NCBI GenBank assembly: GCA_902778265.1
Contig: CACYXI010000013.1
Coordinates: 1 to 41,324, forward strand
Length of the DNA: 41,324 nt
Direction: 5' to 3'
Source: an uncultured Bacteroidales bacterium
Lineage (GTDB): Bacteria > Bacteroidota > Bacteroidia > Bacteroidales > Bacteroidaceae
Shown here: piece by piece, positions 16,271 to 25,072 of the stretch
How the letters are laid out: each line of letters opens with the position of its first letter
Numbering within the stretch: the stretch's first letter is position 1
Notes under the pieces: generated by a model
What the model was told of the DNA's origin: nothing
Databases searched by the model: none
Seen by the model: only the letters and a program-made list of their open reading frames with translations
Position numbers and translations under genes: made by a program

Positions 16271-18097
16271 TTAATTAGCCTCGAAACTGCTGTTCTCACC
16301 ACTGCCAAAGGCAGAGTTCTGTTTCAGGTAAGGGTTGACCTTTAGTTCATCGAGGTTGTAAGGCCAGTAGATGGCATCCATCTTTTTCATCTTACTCTCG
16401 ATGATAGACTGAAGGTTTGTATCCTTGTTGGCACATTTCTTTGCAAGATATTTTGTATCACCCTCACGCTGTGACCTACGTACAAGGTCAAAGTATCGCT
16501 TACCCTCGAACATGAGTTCGCGGTGACGCTCTTCATACACGAGATCTGTGATGGTTTCCTTTGTGTTATAGTTGGTTACGACAAGTGTGTCCTTGAGTTC
16601 CTGTTGTGCAATGGAACGTTTGTTCACAGCATTAACGAGACTGAAGGCATAGTCACGTTTTTCTATATCTGACTCTGAAGTCAGGTCACCTGATTCCTGT
16701 GAAATCATCTGTGCTGTTGCCTCTGCGGCAAGGAGCATAATGTCAGACAGGCGATAGAAGATATAGTTTGCCTTATTGCGTGACTCTGCGACGTTATTAT
16801 GCAGATGTGTTTCATATTGGTTACTCCACTGTGCCATACTCCAGAAATTATTGGCAGAAGGGGCTGCATAGATCATAACTCCGCTTTTGGATGTATTCTT
16901 GCCAATACGGTAAGGAGAGTCCTTTCCTGCCCATATCATATTTTCGTATGGACGAATGTCAAGTCCTTTGTTCTGCTTGTCATACACCTTGTATGTGGCG
17001 TTTGGCTCATCGAGTGAAACGTATGATGAGGCATTTACCCATGCGTCATGACCTATACCTCCGTAGAAATCGCTATATGGACCATTGGAAAGCTGCTTGT
17101 CGTCAGAATCCTTTATGAATGTGAGTTCAAAGATACTCTCAATGCTGTTGCCCTTAACGAATATTTCATTGAACGACTGGCCGTATGAGTTGTTCTGATT
17201 TCGGTAGCGTGTGCCGATGAGAGGATAACCTCCCCAGTTTGTAAAGTCTGATTCTAGGTAGTTCTTATTCGACTTGATTTCTTCTTTCTTGCGGTTGATA
17301 ATCAGCTTCGCATATTCTACGCACTTGGCATAATTCTTCTGCCACAGATACATTTCGCAGAGCATGGAGTAGATAGCCCATTTAGTCACGCGACCTGTGT
17401 TGTAGAACTTGTAGTAATCGGATTTGTTGTCCGGATATGACTCAAGTGCATTGTCCTTTACCTCTTCCAGTGAGGATATTAATAGGGCAAGAACCTCATC
17501 GAAAGACTTAGCTGGAATGGCGAGTTTCTGTTTGTTCTCACCCTCTTCACTATCATCTTCGTAGCAGGTCTCTGTGTAAGGTACATCTCGGAATGTACGG
17601 ATAAGGTAGAAATAGCATAAAGAGCGGATGGCTGTTGCCTCTGCTATGTCTGCCTTTAGTTGCGACTGGGAGTATGATGGATCAACCTCTGCAACTGTTG
17701 GGGCATATTTCAATACAGTATTGCATTTGTTTATAATACTGTAGAAATCACCCCATGCTGTATAGGCATTGTTGGCTGTGATATTCTCCTTCAATATCTT
17801 CTTTAGATTGAGATCCTTATCGTTTGGATCGGTATAGACAACATTCTCAGAGCGGAATTCTCCCCAGATCATCATACGACTTATTATCGCGAATGATTGC
17901 ATCTGTGAGTAGCATCCTGCAATGATAGCCTCAACGTCAGATTTCTCGTTCCAGAAATTATCAATGGTGATTTCATTCTGAGGCTCTATATCGAGGAATT
18001 TTCCGCAGCTCGTCAAGCATCCTGTGCTCAAAGCTCCCAATGAGAGTGCCATGAGTGCAATGCCGTTCTTGCGTATTTTAGATTTTATATTGTACAT
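16271..18097 (-). CDS. SusD-like (RagB/SusD) glycan-binding lipoprotein, first pair
   Basis: The 608-residue protein has lipobox CLTSC (Cys31) followed by GKFLDIEPQNEITIDNFW, a very typical mature SusD start. The helical SusD core is seen as IAEATAIRSLCYFYLIRTF and VTKWAIYSMLCEMYLWQ. The C-terminal family motif is LVYEERHRELMFEGKRYFDL. It pairs with the SusC gene at 18184-21534, 86 bp upstream in transcription order, and should form the lid of that transporter. Substrate unknown. Confidence 0.95.
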   Translation of the reverse strand: MYNIKSKIRKNGIALMALSLGALSTGCLTSCGKFLDIEPQNEITIDNFWNEKSDVEAIIAGCYSQMQSFAIISRMMIWGEFRSENVVYTDPNDKDLNLKKILKENITANNAYTAWGDFYSIINKCNTVLKYAPTVAEVDPSYSQSQLKADIAEATAIRSLCYFYLIRTFRDVPYTETCYEDDSEEGENKQKLAIPAKSFDEVLALLISSLEEVKDNALESYPDNKSDYYKFYNTGRVTKWAIYSMLCEMYLWQKNYAKCVEYAKLIINRKKEEIKSNKNYLESDFTNWGGYPLIGTRYRNQNNSYGQSFNEIFVKGNSIESIFELTFIKDSDDKQLSNGPYSDFYGGIGHDAWVNASSYVSLDEPNATYKVYDKQNKGLDIRPYENMIWAGKDSPYRIGKNTSKSGVMIYAAPSANNFWSMAQWSNQYETHLHNNVAESRNKANYIFYRLSDIMLLAAEATAQMISQESGDLTSESDIEKRDYAFSLVNAVNKRSIAQQELKDTLVVTNYNTKETITDLVYEERHRELMFEGKRYFDLVRRSQREGDTKYLAKKCANKDTNLQSIIESKMKKMDAIYWPYNLDELKVNPYLKQNSAFGSGENSSFEAN

Positions 18098-18107
18098 AGA
18101 ACTTACT

Positions 18108-18135
18108 AATTACGAATTACAAATTACTTTGTTAC
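18108..18135. repeat. AATTACN heptamer repeat
   Basis: Near-tandem AATTACG, AATTACA, AATTACT units lie in the gap upstream of the SusD gene. Confidence 0.5.
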
Positions 18136-18150
18136 AATAGCGTAATCTAA

Positions 18151-18182
18151 CATCCTTTCCTTTTGAAAGGCTTGGTTAGGCT
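18151..18182. repeat. Dispersed 32-bp hairpin repeat after the SusC stop codon
   Basis: A hairpin (CCTTTC/GAAAGG) is followed by CTTGGTTAGGCT. It differs at 3 of 32 positions from 41231-41262. It sits directly after the stop codon of the minus-strand SusC gene, so it may act as an mRNA-stabilising or terminating hairpin. Confidence 0.7.
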
Positions 18183-18183
18183 T

Positions 18184-21100
18184 TTAGAAGAATACCGTAG
18201 CACCCAATGTATATGAGCGTACACGAGGTAGTTTTCCGTTATCCTGCGCTGGACTATATCCGCTTGCAGAGATATCGGGGTCAACACCTGTGTATTTGGT
18301 AATTACGAATGGATTGTTGGCACTCAGATATAAACTAATCTTGTTGAGACCTATGAACTGTAATGCCTTCTTCTTCAGTGCGTATGACAACTGAATATAG
18401 CTGCAACGCAAGTAAGAACCATCCTCAACGAAACGGTCGCTGATGAGGGTGTTGAAGTTTGAGTCCTTACCATACATTGCACGTGGTATCGTGGTGATAT
18501 CACCTTCCTTACGCCAACGATAGTTCACCGCCTGACTCTGATTGTTGTTGTTTATCATAGCCTCTGCATCGAGACGTGCGAGGTTGAGAATGTCAACACC
18601 GACGCGGTAGGTGAACTGCGCTGAGAGTTTCAAGTCTTGATAGTTTACTGAGAATCCGAAACCACCTGTGAGTTTTGGCAGTGATGAGCCGAGGTACATG
18701 ATATCGAGTGAGTTGATCTGACCGTCATGGTTCACGTCCTCGTACATGGCATCACCACCACGGAAATTGTAGTTCTTGCCTGTACCGTCGTTGGTATAGT
18801 TGAACTTCATCTGGAGTGGATCGCCGTTGTCATCGTAGATTATCTTGCCATCGGCGTTGAGGGCTACTGGAGCTGTGTTGCCGGCATCAATGAATGCCTG
18901 TTGCTGTTCGCGTGGCATGTTCTTGATGGTTTCGTACTGGTACATATATACTCCCTTTGAACGGAATCCGTAGATTGAATTGAGAGGGTTGTTTAGCTGT
19001 ACTCGTGTAAGTATCTCGCGGTTTCCGTTGTTATAGGTAGAGTTCATTGCCTTCAGCACCATTGGATCCATCTCGAGCAGTTCGCTGCGGTTGTTGCCGA
19101 AGTTAGCGTTGATGTCGAGTGAGAAAGCTCCCTTCTTGATGAGCTTGTTGGTATTGACATGGAACTCCCAACCTGTGTTGCGAGTCTTACCAGTGTTGCG
19201 ATAGTCGAGTGAATAGTAGCCTGTGCTTGAAGGTATGCGATAGTTGCCCATCAGCATATTTGAACGTGTGATGCGGTAAATCTCGAATGTGATATTGAGA
19301 CGGTCGTCAAGGAATCCAAGGTCGAAACCGAGGTTCATGTTATGCACCTTTTCCCACTGAAGGTTGGTGAGCTTCAGATTGTTAGGTGTCATAGCGTTGA
19401 TGCCGAGGTACTGTGCCGTGCTGCCGTACTTCGACTCATAGAGGTAGTTCTTGCTTGGTGCATTACCTGTCAAGCTCCATGATGGACGTATGGAGATCAT
19501 TGACACTCCCTTGCCTTTGATACCTTCCATAAACGGTTCGTCGATGATGTTCCATCGACCTGAGATCTGTGGGAAATAGCCCCAACGCTTATCTGGACCG
19601 AATTTTGTAGTACCGTCAGCACGTAGTGTTACGTCGAAGGAATAGCGGCTCTTGTAGGCATAGTGGGCGGTGAAGGTGAAGTAGAGGGCTCGCCACTGGT
19701 TGTAGTCGGAGCCGAGACCTGTTACAAGACCGCCTGCATCAGGGCTCTGGATGCGTGAAGGTAGTCCCTTACCATCGTCTGACTGCTGGCTCGAACTGCC
19801 TGTGGTGAGTTCGAAGCGCCCCATGGTCATAAAGGAGTGATCCTTATTGGGAAGTGCAGGTACGTAGGTGAGGGAGTGCTTGGTGGTGAGTGCTACACTC
19901 TTTGAGCTTTGCTTGTATGCAGTGTTGTGACCTGCCGACCAGTCGGTGGTGACGAGGTCTGACGGATAGTACTTGTAGGTGTAGTTGTTGTAGATGTTCA
20001 TATAGATCTGACCTTTCCACGTGAGTCGGTCGTGATCTTCATCCATACCCATAAGCTCGTATTTCAGTACAAGCTCTGGGTTGAGGTCGTACTTTGTCTG
20101 GTCGTTCTTTGCAAGATGAGCACTGGCTACGGGATTTACGTATTTACGCTGGTCGTCCTTGAACACCTCTGAACCCGTAGCTATTCCGCTTTGCATCATA
20201 TTGTAATATACATCAGTATCATTGCCATTGGCATCCTCTTCATAGATACTCATGTTAGGCATCTTCTTTAGGGCGATGTCGTAGAGGTTGTCATAGTTAT
20301 GGTTGTACTTGGTGTATGTCATAGCGAAGTTGGTCTGCACGAGGATGCGCTCGCTGACATTGTAGTCGAGGTTCACACGTGTAGAGAAGCGGTGCATCTT
20401 ATCTTCGATAGATGTTCCGTTTTCCTTATCGAAGCCACCAGAGATACGGAAACGTGCCTTTTCGCCACCACCGTTAACAGTGAGGTAGTGGTTCTGGCGA
20501 AGTCCAACCTGCGTAACCTCCTTGCGCCAGTCGGTGTTGTCGTTGTACTGGTTGTACTCGGAGAATGTTGGGTCGTAGTTTATCTCAGGGATGTCGCTTG
20601 CATAGTTGCTCTGCTTCGGATTGAAGTACGCCTCCTTGAGTAGCATGGTGTAGTCGTCGCCATTGAGCAGATTCATGCCGTCGGGCTGATAAGTGCCGGT
20701 GAGTTTGATGGAGTAGGACACGCTTGGTTTGCCACGGCTACCGCGCTTGGTTGTAAGCTCGATGACACCGTTGCCACCCTGAGAGCCGTAGAGGGCAGAG
20801 CCATCCTTCAATACGTTGATGCTTGCTATGTCCTCGGTGTTGATATTGAGGAGCTCGGCAAACTGCTCGTCGTTGGCTGTGCTTGCATCGAAGTTGGAGA
20901 GGTCAAGCTCGCGTACGTTGCCATCCACTACGATGAGTGGGTTCTGGTTGGTGAGCGATGATAGTGAACCGCCACCACGGAGTCGCATGGTAGAGCCTGA
21001 ACCGAGGGCGCCTGAATTGCCTACGATATCAAGACCTGCGATACGTCCCTGGAGAGCCTCGTCGATGGTGGTGATGCCGAGGCCTTCGAAATCCTTGGTG

Positions 21101-21534
21101 TCGATGGTCTGCTTGGCGTATGATATCTCATTCTCAGGAATGGCAAGACCGTTGCCATTGGCACGTTTCTTTGACTTAACCACAACCTCGTTGAGCGTGG
21201 TGGCAGCCGCCATTGTAACGTCGTATGTGGTCTTGTCGAGCTTGAATGTCTGTGTCTTCAGTCCGACGTATGAGATACGGAGCTTATCGTTAGCATTCTT
21301 CACCTTCATGGTGAAGTTTCCGTTCATATCGGTGATGGCAGACTCGATGATACGGCCTGTACCGTCAATCTCGCAGACGGTGGCTCCCATCAGCGGACCG
21401 AGGTCATCGCTGACGGTACCATGTACCTGTGTAATCTGCTGTGCCATGGCAGCGATGCTACATAGTGACAATGCGCATGTCATTAGTGCTACCTTGCATT
21501 TGTGGCCTGCTATGTTGTTTGTCTTATGTTTCAT
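18184..21534 (-). CDS. SusC-like TonB-dependent outer-membrane transporter, first pair
   Basis: The 1116-residue protein has a signal peptide (SIAAMAQQ, about 1-32), a carboxypeptidase-regulatory-like domain (about 37-110, VHGTVSDDLGPLMGATV), a TonB-box-like LNEVVVKS near 115, a plug (IDEALQGRIAGLDIVGNSG, MRLRGGGSL, LIVVDG, INVLKDGSALYGSQGGNGVI) and a long barrel ending LGATVFF with the usual terminal Phe. This is a standard SusC importer energised by TonB-ExbBD. The first gene of the run is a FAS1 lipoprotein, then this gene, then SusD1, so FAS1 and SusCD may act together. A 198-bp repeat-rich gap separates it from the FAS1 gene. Confidence 0.96.
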   Translation of the reverse strand: MKHKTNNIAGHKCKVALMTCALSLCSIAAMAQQITQVHGTVSDDLGPLMGATVCEIDGTGRIIESAITDMNGNFTMKVKNANDKLRISYVGLKTQTFKLDKTTYDVTMAAATTLNEVVVKSKKRANGNGLAIPENEISYAKQTIDTKDFEGLGITTIDEALQGRIAGLDIVGNSGALGSGSTMRLRGGGSLSSLTNQNPLIVVDGNVRELDLSNFDASTANDEQFAELLNINTEDIASINVLKDGSALYGSQGGNGVIELTTKRGSRGKPSVSYSIKLTGTYQPDGMNLLNGDDYTMLLKEAYFNPKQSNYASDIPEINYDPTFSEYNQYNDNTDWRKEVTQVGLRQNHYLTVNGGGEKARFRISGGFDKENGTSIEDKMHRFSTRVNLDYNVSERILVQTNFAMTYTKYNHNYDNLYDIALKKMPNMSIYEEDANGNDTDVYYNMMQSGIATGSEVFKDDQRKYVNPVASAHLAKNDQTKYDLNPELVLKYELMGMDEDHDRLTWKGQIYMNIYNNYTYKYYPSDLVTTDWSAGHNTAYKQSSKSVALTTKHSLTYVPALPNKDHSFMTMGRFELTTGSSSQQSDDGKGLPSRIQSPDAGGLVTGLGSDYNQWRALYFTFTAHYAYKSRYSFDVTLRADGTTKFGPDKRWGYFPQISGRWNIIDEPFMEGIKGKGVSMISIRPSWSLTGNAPSKNYLYESKYGSTAQYLGINAMTPNNLKLTNLQWEKVHNMNLGFDLGFLDDRLNITFEIYRITRSNMLMGNYRIPSSTGYYSLDYRNTGKTRNTGWEFHVNTNKLIKKGAFSLDINANFGNNRSELLEMDPMVLKAMNSTYNNGNREILTRVQLNNPLNSIYGFRSKGVYMYQYETIKNMPREQQQAFIDAGNTAPVALNADGKIIYDDNGDPLQMKFNYTNDGTGKNYNFRGGDAMYEDVNHDGQINSLDIMYLGSSLPKLTGGFGFSVNYQDLKLSAQFTYRVGVDILNLARLDAEAMINNNNQSQAVNYRWRKEGDITTIPRAMYGKDSNFNTLISDRFVEDGSYLRCSYIQLSYALKKKALQFIGLNKISLYLSANNPFVITKYTGVDPDISASGYSPAQDNGKLPRVRSYTLGATVFF

Positions 21535-21544
21535 GTCTTTTAAA

Positions 21545-21732
21545 TATTAAAATGAACAATGAAAAATTATAAAATACAGGTTAGTATTTAAATTTAAAAT
21601 GAGTAATGAAAAATTATAAAATACAATTTAGTTTCTTTCGCTAAAATCATTCGCGATAAATTGTAATCTGTATTATTCATTTTTCACTTTTCATTTATTA
21701 TTCATTTTTCACTTTTCATTTTTCATTTATTT
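21545..21732. repeat. Intergenic inverted repeat with ATGAAAA heptamer arms
   Basis: Left part: ATGAACA, ATGAAAA, ATTATAA, AATACAG, then again GAGTAATGAAAAATTATAAA, so the left unit is itself duplicated. Right part: TTATTCA, TTTTTCA, CTTTTCA units, also duplicated, up to the FAS1 stop codon. The central core contains CTTTCGCTAAAATCATTCGC. Confidence 0.72.
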
Positions 21733-24507
21733 TTACTTCCACCTCGTCTCCTGACTCTTGTCATAGAGAAGCACACCGTCAATCTTATGCAGTACGGCAT
21801 TTGAAGATGAGGATATAAGGCACTTGTATGCACCGCTACGGAGGTTATCTACCTTAACGCCAGAGCCAAGTTCCATCCAGTATTCACGACTGCATATATT
21901 GCTCTTTGCCGGATCTGCCGTGTAGCTTCTGCCTAACAAATCCTTTACGGTCAGACTGCTGCCGTTCTGGGTTACAGAGAGGGAGTAGAAACGGTTGTTG
22001 TTAGGGTTCAGCTTTGCTGATTCATACTGATAGTCCGTTATGTTATCACCTCCTATATATACGGAGTTGTCCTGGATGTGATAGCGCACGAAATTGTGTA
22101 TCTTGTCGGCTATCTTCTTCTTCTCTTCTTCTGATGAAGCCTTGTCGTAGTCTTCCCATGTAGGCAGATACCCGTTGTCAATCATTTTCTGTATGGCTGC
22201 ATCTGTAGGGATATACATGGTGTAGTTATAGTTGTCGAACACCGTGATGTTCTTGTTCTCTGCAGGGTTCAGACTGTAGTATTTGCCGTCTTTGCTGGCA
22301 AAGAGTGCATCGTCGCTCTCGTCTGCATAGATGAGGTTGAAGAACAGGGAGTCGCCACCGTTGTCGCGTTCTTGCTTCAGTATCTCGAATACTGACTTTG
22401 GCGATGTCATTGGAACCTGAATCTTGCCCAGTTCCATTGTCTCATCATTGTTTACGCCGTAGGTAGTACCGTTACCACCGTCACCCATGTTATAGGTGTA
22501 GTTTTGGGATGCCTTTATCTTCTCGCCTGTAAACAACTGGAATCCGCCTTGGAAGCACATGTTGCCATTCTCCTTGAATGCCTTTATCACGCTTCCAGCC
22601 TTTGTCTTGTACATAGTCTTGCCTCCTGTTATCTCATCAATGATGATGGAGTTATCGAGAAGGTCGTAGAGGCGGTTCACTATTACGTTCTCTGAAAGTC
22701 CGTAGGCTGTAGTGCCATCAAGAGTCCATGTGCCATCCTCTGCCAAGACGACAGGGTAGGCATAGCCGTTGATTTTCTCCTTAAAGTAATAGAACTCTAT
22801 GAGGTATTGCTGTTGCAGACCGTATGAGCATGGGTCAATGAATCGCATCACTGGAACGGTGACTGACGATAGCAGGGATGGCTCGCCATTGTATGGGAGT
22901 ATGAGGCTGAACTTTGAGTCCATAGCCGTGAGGTAAGGGGTGAAGTCCTTCGATGCTCCCTTTTCGTTGACGTAGGTCTGTGAATAGTTACTGGTCAGCG
23001 CATGATACATCACGCTAAATGTTCCAGTACTCTGAATGAGTGCAGGGAACATTACGGATGAATACTCAGAAGGTGAGAATACCTTATTAGTTATATATAC
23101 CACTCCGTTGCATCCCATAAGGCAAGAGTCGATGTCGGCTGTCGTCACGTTCATTGAACGCTGTGAGTCGTCGAGTATTGAGGCGAACTTTGAAGGTACT
23201 GATGCCACGAACGATTCGAGCATGTTGACGTTGAGAAGCTTTACGAGTGTCTCGTATGGAATGTTGTCCCATGAACCGAACTTATCCTTCAGCGTCTTGC
23301 CCGCTCCATTCTCAAACCATTCTTTCAGCGCCTTATCGTTAGGCACGAGCATTGCAGCAGCATCATTCTGCATAATGATGTTGTTGTTGTCTGCCTTATA
23401 CTGATTCCATCCTGGATCGAATTTAAGCAGACCAGTGGCATTCAGATTATCCTCTGTGTTGCCAGTAGGGGTGTAGAGTGCGTGATTGCCGCTATAGTTG
23501 AGATAGCGGAGGTTATAGAGTGAGTCGGTATCTGTGAATTGTGGGTACAAGCGCCAGAACTCCTGCTGATACACTTTTGCCATGTTGACAGGTACGCTGA
23601 ATCGTTGCAGCAGTTTTGCCCATTGCTGTGTATTGCTGTTGCTGTTGATGATTTCCGCCATGCTCTGATTTGATGCCATGACACCATCAATTACGTAGAT
23701 ATAACCGTTCTTGCAGGTCTGCTCGCTGCTTATGATTTTCTTGCCGTTCACCCATGAATCCTGTATTGATTCAGAGTTATGGCTTGAGATTACATAGAGG
23801 TCGTTGTCGGTGATGTTGTTCTTCTCCATGAACTGTGGGAGGAAGTGAATCATCGGCGCTGTGGTGGCATCCTTTAGAATGTTGATGTCCTTGCCCAGAT
23901 TACGTACCGTGCTCCATGCCTTGTTCACAGGGTCGTCGGCAATCTCGTTATTGATAGGAAAATCCGTTGCCTTATATACAGGAATGTTGTCGAACATACT
24001 TGCTGATGTCTCGCGACGCATACACATACCCTCTTCTGGCAGCTTTTCTTCGGAAACTGCCGGAACGTTCGACATAAGTTCAAGAAGGTATGCGTTGTTG
24101 ATCATAGTACCATTGAAGAGCTGCCTTTTCTGTTCAAGAGTCAGTTCTTCGTATGACTTAACGCCAAAGAGATTCGGTGAGCTGAACCATGCCTGATAGT
24201 CATCGTCGGATGCTACGAACAATGTCTTTGAACCCGTCTTTGAAAGTGTCTCCTTATATCCGAGCTCATCGATAAGGCGAAGGGTGGTCTTGAATGTCTT
24301 GGTCTGACCATTGACTTCAATACCTTCTTCCAAGCGTTCATAGATAGAGTTGCCCAACCAAGCTGGCTGACCGGTAAGGATATCCTTCTCGCATGACTGC
24401 ATAAGTGCAGTTGCTCCAAGCAATCCACTAACAGCCAGCATGTGAAGTGAAAGTTTTCTCGCCCACTTACACTGCATTCTCTTGTGTTTAGCGATTTTTA
24501 TGATCAT
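21733..24507 (-). CDS. Large FAS1 (fasciclin) domain lipoprotein, first gene of the SusCD run
   Basis: The 924-residue protein has lipobox LMQSC (Cys39) followed by EKDILTGQPAWLG. FAS1-like modules are visible at about 50-280 (TTLRLIDELGYKETLSKTGS, TLFVASDDDYQAWF), 285-475 (AMLVPNDKALKEWF, LLNVNMLESF, CNGVVYITNKVFSP), a degenerate one at 490-690 (FSLILPYNGEPSLL), and one at about 720-915 (YTMYIPTDAAIQKMIDNGY, IHNFVRYHIQDNSVYIGG, AVLHKIDGVLL). It is the first gene of the minus-strand run and is preceded by a TAnnTTTG box. Multi-FAS1 lipoproteins coupled to SusCD probably bind the target or a partner at the surface (inference). The start could instead be the Met at residue 11. The lipobox is the same either way. 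Confidence 0.85.
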   Translation of the reverse strand: MIIKIAKHKRMQCKWARKLSLHMLAVSGLLGATALMQSCEKDILTGQPAWLGNSIYERLEEGIEVNGQTKTFKTTLRLIDELGYKETLSKTGSKTLFVASDDDYQAWFSSPNLFGVKSYEELTLEQKRQLFNGTMINNAYLLELMSNVPAVSEEKLPEEGMCMRRETSASMFDNIPVYKATDFPINNEIADDPVNKAWSTVRNLGKDINILKDATTAPMIHFLPQFMEKNNITDNDLYVISSHNSESIQDSWVNGKKIISSEQTCKNGYIYVIDGVMASNQSMAEIINSNSNTQQWAKLLQRFSVPVNMAKVYQQEFWRLYPQFTDTDSLYNLRYLNYSGNHALYTPTGNTEDNLNATGLLKFDPGWNQYKADNNNIIMQNDAAAMLVPNDKALKEWFENGAGKTLKDKFGSWDNIPYETLVKLLNVNMLESFVASVPSKFASILDDSQRSMNVTTADIDSCLMGCNGVVYITNKVFSPSEYSSVMFPALIQSTGTFSVMYHALTSNYSQTYVNEKGASKDFTPYLTAMDSKFSLILPYNGEPSLLSSVTVPVMRFIDPCSYGLQQQYLIEFYYFKEKINGYAYPVVLAEDGTWTLDGTTAYGLSENVIVNRLYDLLDNSIIIDEITGGKTMYKTKAGSVIKAFKENGNMCFQGGFQLFTGEKIKASQNYTYNMGDGGNGTTYGVNNDETMELGKIQVPMTSPKSVFEILKQERDNGGDSLFFNLIYADESDDALFASKDGKYYSLNPAENKNITVFDNYNYTMYIPTDAAIQKMIDNGYLPTWEDYDKASSEEEKKKIADKIHNFVRYHIQDNSVYIGGDNITDYQYESAKLNPNNNRFYSLSVTQNGSSLTVKDLLGRSYTADPAKSNICSREYWMELGSGVKVDNLRSGAYKCLISSSSNAVLHKIDGVLLYDKSQETRWK

Positions 24508-24583
24508 AGTTAGGTTGTTTATAGTTGTTTTCTATGTTTTCTGTTTAGTTATATATAGTTCAGGCGTTAGCCTTAGTTGATTT

Positions 24584-24591
24584 CAAAGTTA
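24584..24591 (-). promoter_or_regulatory. Candidate -7 box for the FAS1/SusCD run
   Basis: On the minus strand it reads TAACTTTG, which matches the Bacteroidetes -7 consensus TAnnTTTG, about 77 bp before the FAS1 start. No good -33 TTTG was seen at the usual distance. Confidence 0.4.
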
Positions 24592-24597
24592 GGAGTA

Positions 24598-24690
24598 ATT
24601 TCAATTGATAATTGATATTTTTCAATTATTAATTGTAATTATTATGTTAATTGTTAATTGATAATTGTTAATTATTATTTTTCAATTGAC
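24598..24690. repeat. AATTGAT / GTTAATT heptamer repeats
   Basis: AATTGAT units, then TTCAATT, then GTTAATT, GTTAATT, GATAATT, GTTAATT units lie in near tandem. The stretch lies upstream of the FAS1 gene and is very A/T-rich. Confidence 0.65.
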
Positions 24691-24765
24691 TACCTTCTCT
24701 CTTATCGTACATTAGCTTCTTTTTTGTAAATTTGTATGGTGATAAGTTTTTAAAAGCGTTTATAA

Positions 24766-25036
24766 GTCCTGAAAGGACGATATATTATAGGGTAGTGCGA
24801 AGCGCTACTATATTGAGCATCCGCATTTGTTAGCCCTGTAAGGGCTGCATAATTCAATATTTCTCAGTATGATATGGAATTATGTCGCACCTTCGGCGCT
24901 CTTAGGAATGGGGGGTAATGTTACGTGGGTTTCACCCACGCCTATATTATGTCGCCTTTACAAGGCTTATGTGGAACATTATCACTTTATTGTTTTTGTA
25001 ATACTGGGGTGGGCATATCTCAGCCCACTCCAGTAT
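24766..25036. repeat. Orphan cluster of REP-like triloop hairpins
   Basis: At least six hairpins lie here: GTCCT-GAA-AGGAC (24766-24778), GTAGTGC-GAA-GCGCTAC (24792-24808, one mismatch), AGCCCT-GTA-AGGGCT (24832-24846), CGTGGGT-TTC-ACCCACG (24924-24940), GCCTT-TAC-AAGGC (24954-24966), and a long one at 25001-25036 with 14-bp arms. The GCCCTGTAAGGGC core is the same as in the repeats around the transposase at 0.9-1.7 kb. With the A/T-rich repeats before it, this accounts for the 565-base gap. No gene is supported. The 25001-25036 hairpin directly follows the stop codon of the next minus-strand gene and may also serve as its 3' end. Confidence 0.75.
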
Positions 25037-25072
25037 TGTTATAGTCAGTTTTTTCAGTTCATTAAATAATGG

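Noticed and set aside
20816-21550. 244-residue plus-strand open frame
   Set aside because: It lies entirely antisense to the well-supported SusC gene and has no recognisable domain. It is a shadow of the coding strand.
24954-25036. Rho-independent terminator for the 25073-28387 gene
   Set aside because: The 25001-25036 hairpin is strong and well placed, but no T-run follows on the minus strand, so I list it as part of the hairpin cluster only.
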